Source: Helicoverpa zea
Lineage: Eukaryota > Arthropoda > Insecta > Lepidoptera > Noctuidae
DNA: 64,000 nucleotides
NCBI RefSeq assembly: GCF_022581195.2
Contig: NC_061463.1
Location: 9,300,001-9,364,000, forward strand
Reading direction: 5' to 3'
The translations under genes were made by a program, and so were the position numbers. The notes beneath the pieces were generated by a model, which saw nothing but the letters and a program-made list of their open reading frames with translations, was not told where the DNA came from and ran no database searches. Positions 62,757 through 64,000 of the stretch are shown here, one piece after another; position 1 is the first letter of the stretch, and every line of letters starts with the position of its first letter.

Positions 62757-63754
62757 TTGTTGAATTGAGCTTAGTTTTTGACTTTTGTTAGTAAGGTTTG
62801 CTATATGAATTTTGCTAGTGTGTATTTAACGATGTAAGTGGACTTTGAATCATCTGGATTAAAAAAAAAATGGAACGTCGATAATTTGAAATGGAGTTTG
62901 TAGTAGAAGATTTATTAAGAATTTCAGCGAAGGTACAAGTATGGTAACCACGGTTATGGTAATGGTATCGTTTTCCATTGTTACATGTCAAGCTAGTTAT
63001 TGAGGGTATGCTAGAAAATTAACTGAATCTGTCTTTTTTCATGTTTCAATAATGACGGTGGTTATTGTGCAATCTGGCGACAAAATTACTGCGGAGCATC
63101 CCAGTTGCCTGCCAGGAGCCCAACGTGTCATCGTGAGGTCCGAGTGTTGGTGCTCGTGCATCTACGTGGCTTCACGTCCGCAAAAGCCTCGCTGTACTGC
63201 GCGCTATAGCGATGTGCGCATCGTCACGCACGTTGAGTGGAAACCCGGTGAGACCGATCAATTTTTGGTTTATTTTTGTGTTTATTTGTCATATGACATT
63301 TATAAACATGAGAGGTAGTTTGTCTCGCTGATTATTGTCGGTTATGAACCGCCTGGGTTCGAATGTGATAATGTTCTGACATACTGTTCACGTGACCTTC
63401 ATGAATTGCATTGTTGGGAAAATCGTCAATCAGTGAAATTAGATTTATGCCATGACAGCAATATTGTCATCGTTGTTATGAAAATGTTGTGATAAAATTA
63501 ACCGATTTCCGATTTCTTTTGCATGTGATAATCCCGTGAGCCTCTCCTGCTTCGAGTGAAAGGAGTCTAGTCTGCTAGTTCGTCGCTGTGGCGTCCGCGA
63601 GCGCGACGCCTGGATTCTACTGCGCGCCGGATTTCAGCATGAACATACACAAGGCACTATGCACAGAGATGTTAAGAGACGCCTGAATGATAAACATGGT
63701 GAGATCAATCCAATTTTATTGTGGCTTGTCATTGTACATTGTACTGTTTAACTG

Positions 63755-63960
63755 ACTCGTTGGCCTAGTGGTCGCAAGCGTGACTGCTATACACGAGGTC
63801 TTGGGTTCGATTCCCGGGTCGGGACGAAATCGCTTTGAGTTTTAGAAACTTTCACAAAACAGTCTAGATGTTGATGATTGATTCACTCGTGCATCGGAGA
63901 GCACGTAAATGTGTGTATGCTTGTGTGTTGCGCTTCAATCACAGGGTTTATTGACTGTTA
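63755..63960 (+). mobile_element. tRNA-related SINE head
   Basis: TTGGCCTAGTGGTCGCAAGC (A box) and GGGTTCGATTCCC (B box) are correctly spaced, followed by non-tRNA sequence with CATCGGAGAGCACGTAAATG. Boundaries are uncertain. A true tRNA gene is unlikely because flanking acceptor arms do not pair. Confidence 0.6.
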
Positions 63961-64000
63961 AGTTGGAAGTCATAGAGATGACTGCCGTTGAACACTTGTC

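Larger units (their letters stand above)
61797..64000 (+). mobile_element. LTR retrotransposon, 5' part, running off the window
   Basis: The LTR at 61797-62310 is followed by TCAGAAGTGGGATGTAATCC, where a primer-binding site is expected, and then by about 1.7 kb of leader-like sequence with tandem repeats. No gag or pol frame is reached before 64000, and no second LTR is seen. The orientation (LTR first, internal to the right) is inferred. Confidence 0.5.

Noticed and set aside
62458..62763. Plus-strand protein with IRLRIEDVLS repeats
   Set aside because: Translation of the tandem repeat in a retrotransposon leader. Open only because the dimer length is near a multiple of three.
63755..63830. 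tRNA gene
   Set aside because: A and B boxes are present, but no closing acceptor stem could be paired, and non-tRNA sequence follows as in SINEs.

Overview
The window is nuclear DNA from an insect, most probably a moth (Lepidoptera, perhaps a noctuid). Evidence: AT-rich DNA with short GT-AG-spliced exons, a tRNA-headed SINE with GATGAT tail and a dispersed repeat that I recognise as typical of Lepidoptera, a piggyBac-like relic with TTAA ends, an RTE LINE, and an insect supervillin gene. No bacterial genes, CRISPR array or rRNA is visible. All assignments come from reading sequence; no search was run.

Layout. 1-19.8 kb is a graveyard of mobile elements: a piggyBac-like relic (51-1055), a broken non-LTR retrotransposon (about 5090-6655), a hAT-type element (6938-9971) into which an apparently intact Tc1-type transposon (7042-8670) has inserted, SINEs, and a second hAT-type element (17102-18920) that itself contains a third (17787-18746). 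19.8-23.5 kb holds one complete three-exon plus-strand gene for a secreted 589-residue protein: signal peptide, one chitin-binding domain, a Glu-Pro stretch, then a long Asp/Glu-rich tail broken by about 16 Lys-Arg-Gln sites. 23.8-27.1 kb is another hAT-type element carrying a transposase C-terminus, a 1.6-kb inverted repeat with arms of about 550 bp, and a further terminal-inverted-repeat element.

27.5-58.5 kb is occupied by a minus-strand supervillin gene (gelsolin/villin family). I could place 15 coding exons whose splice phases all agree and sum to 3516 nt (1171 residues plus stop), from an ATG at 58507 to a villin-headpiece stop at 28993. A second possible first exon (43585-44406) encodes a different N-terminus with a membrane-anchor-like segment and would give 1358 residues; a third (52867-53232) is possible. 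The introns hold decayed copies of two supervillin exons, three members of one 231-bp-type MITE family, an RTE LINE with target duplications, a fragment with two facing first exons (one THAP zinc finger), and several small inverted-repeat elements.

59-64 kb is largely gene-free. It ends with an LTR (61797-62310), a leader-like region with an alternating A/B tandem repeat, and a tRNA-related SINE head; the LTR element runs off the right edge.

How the parts relate: the two host genes are independent. The rest is mostly transposon strata, in which nesting and target-site duplications give a readable order of insertion.
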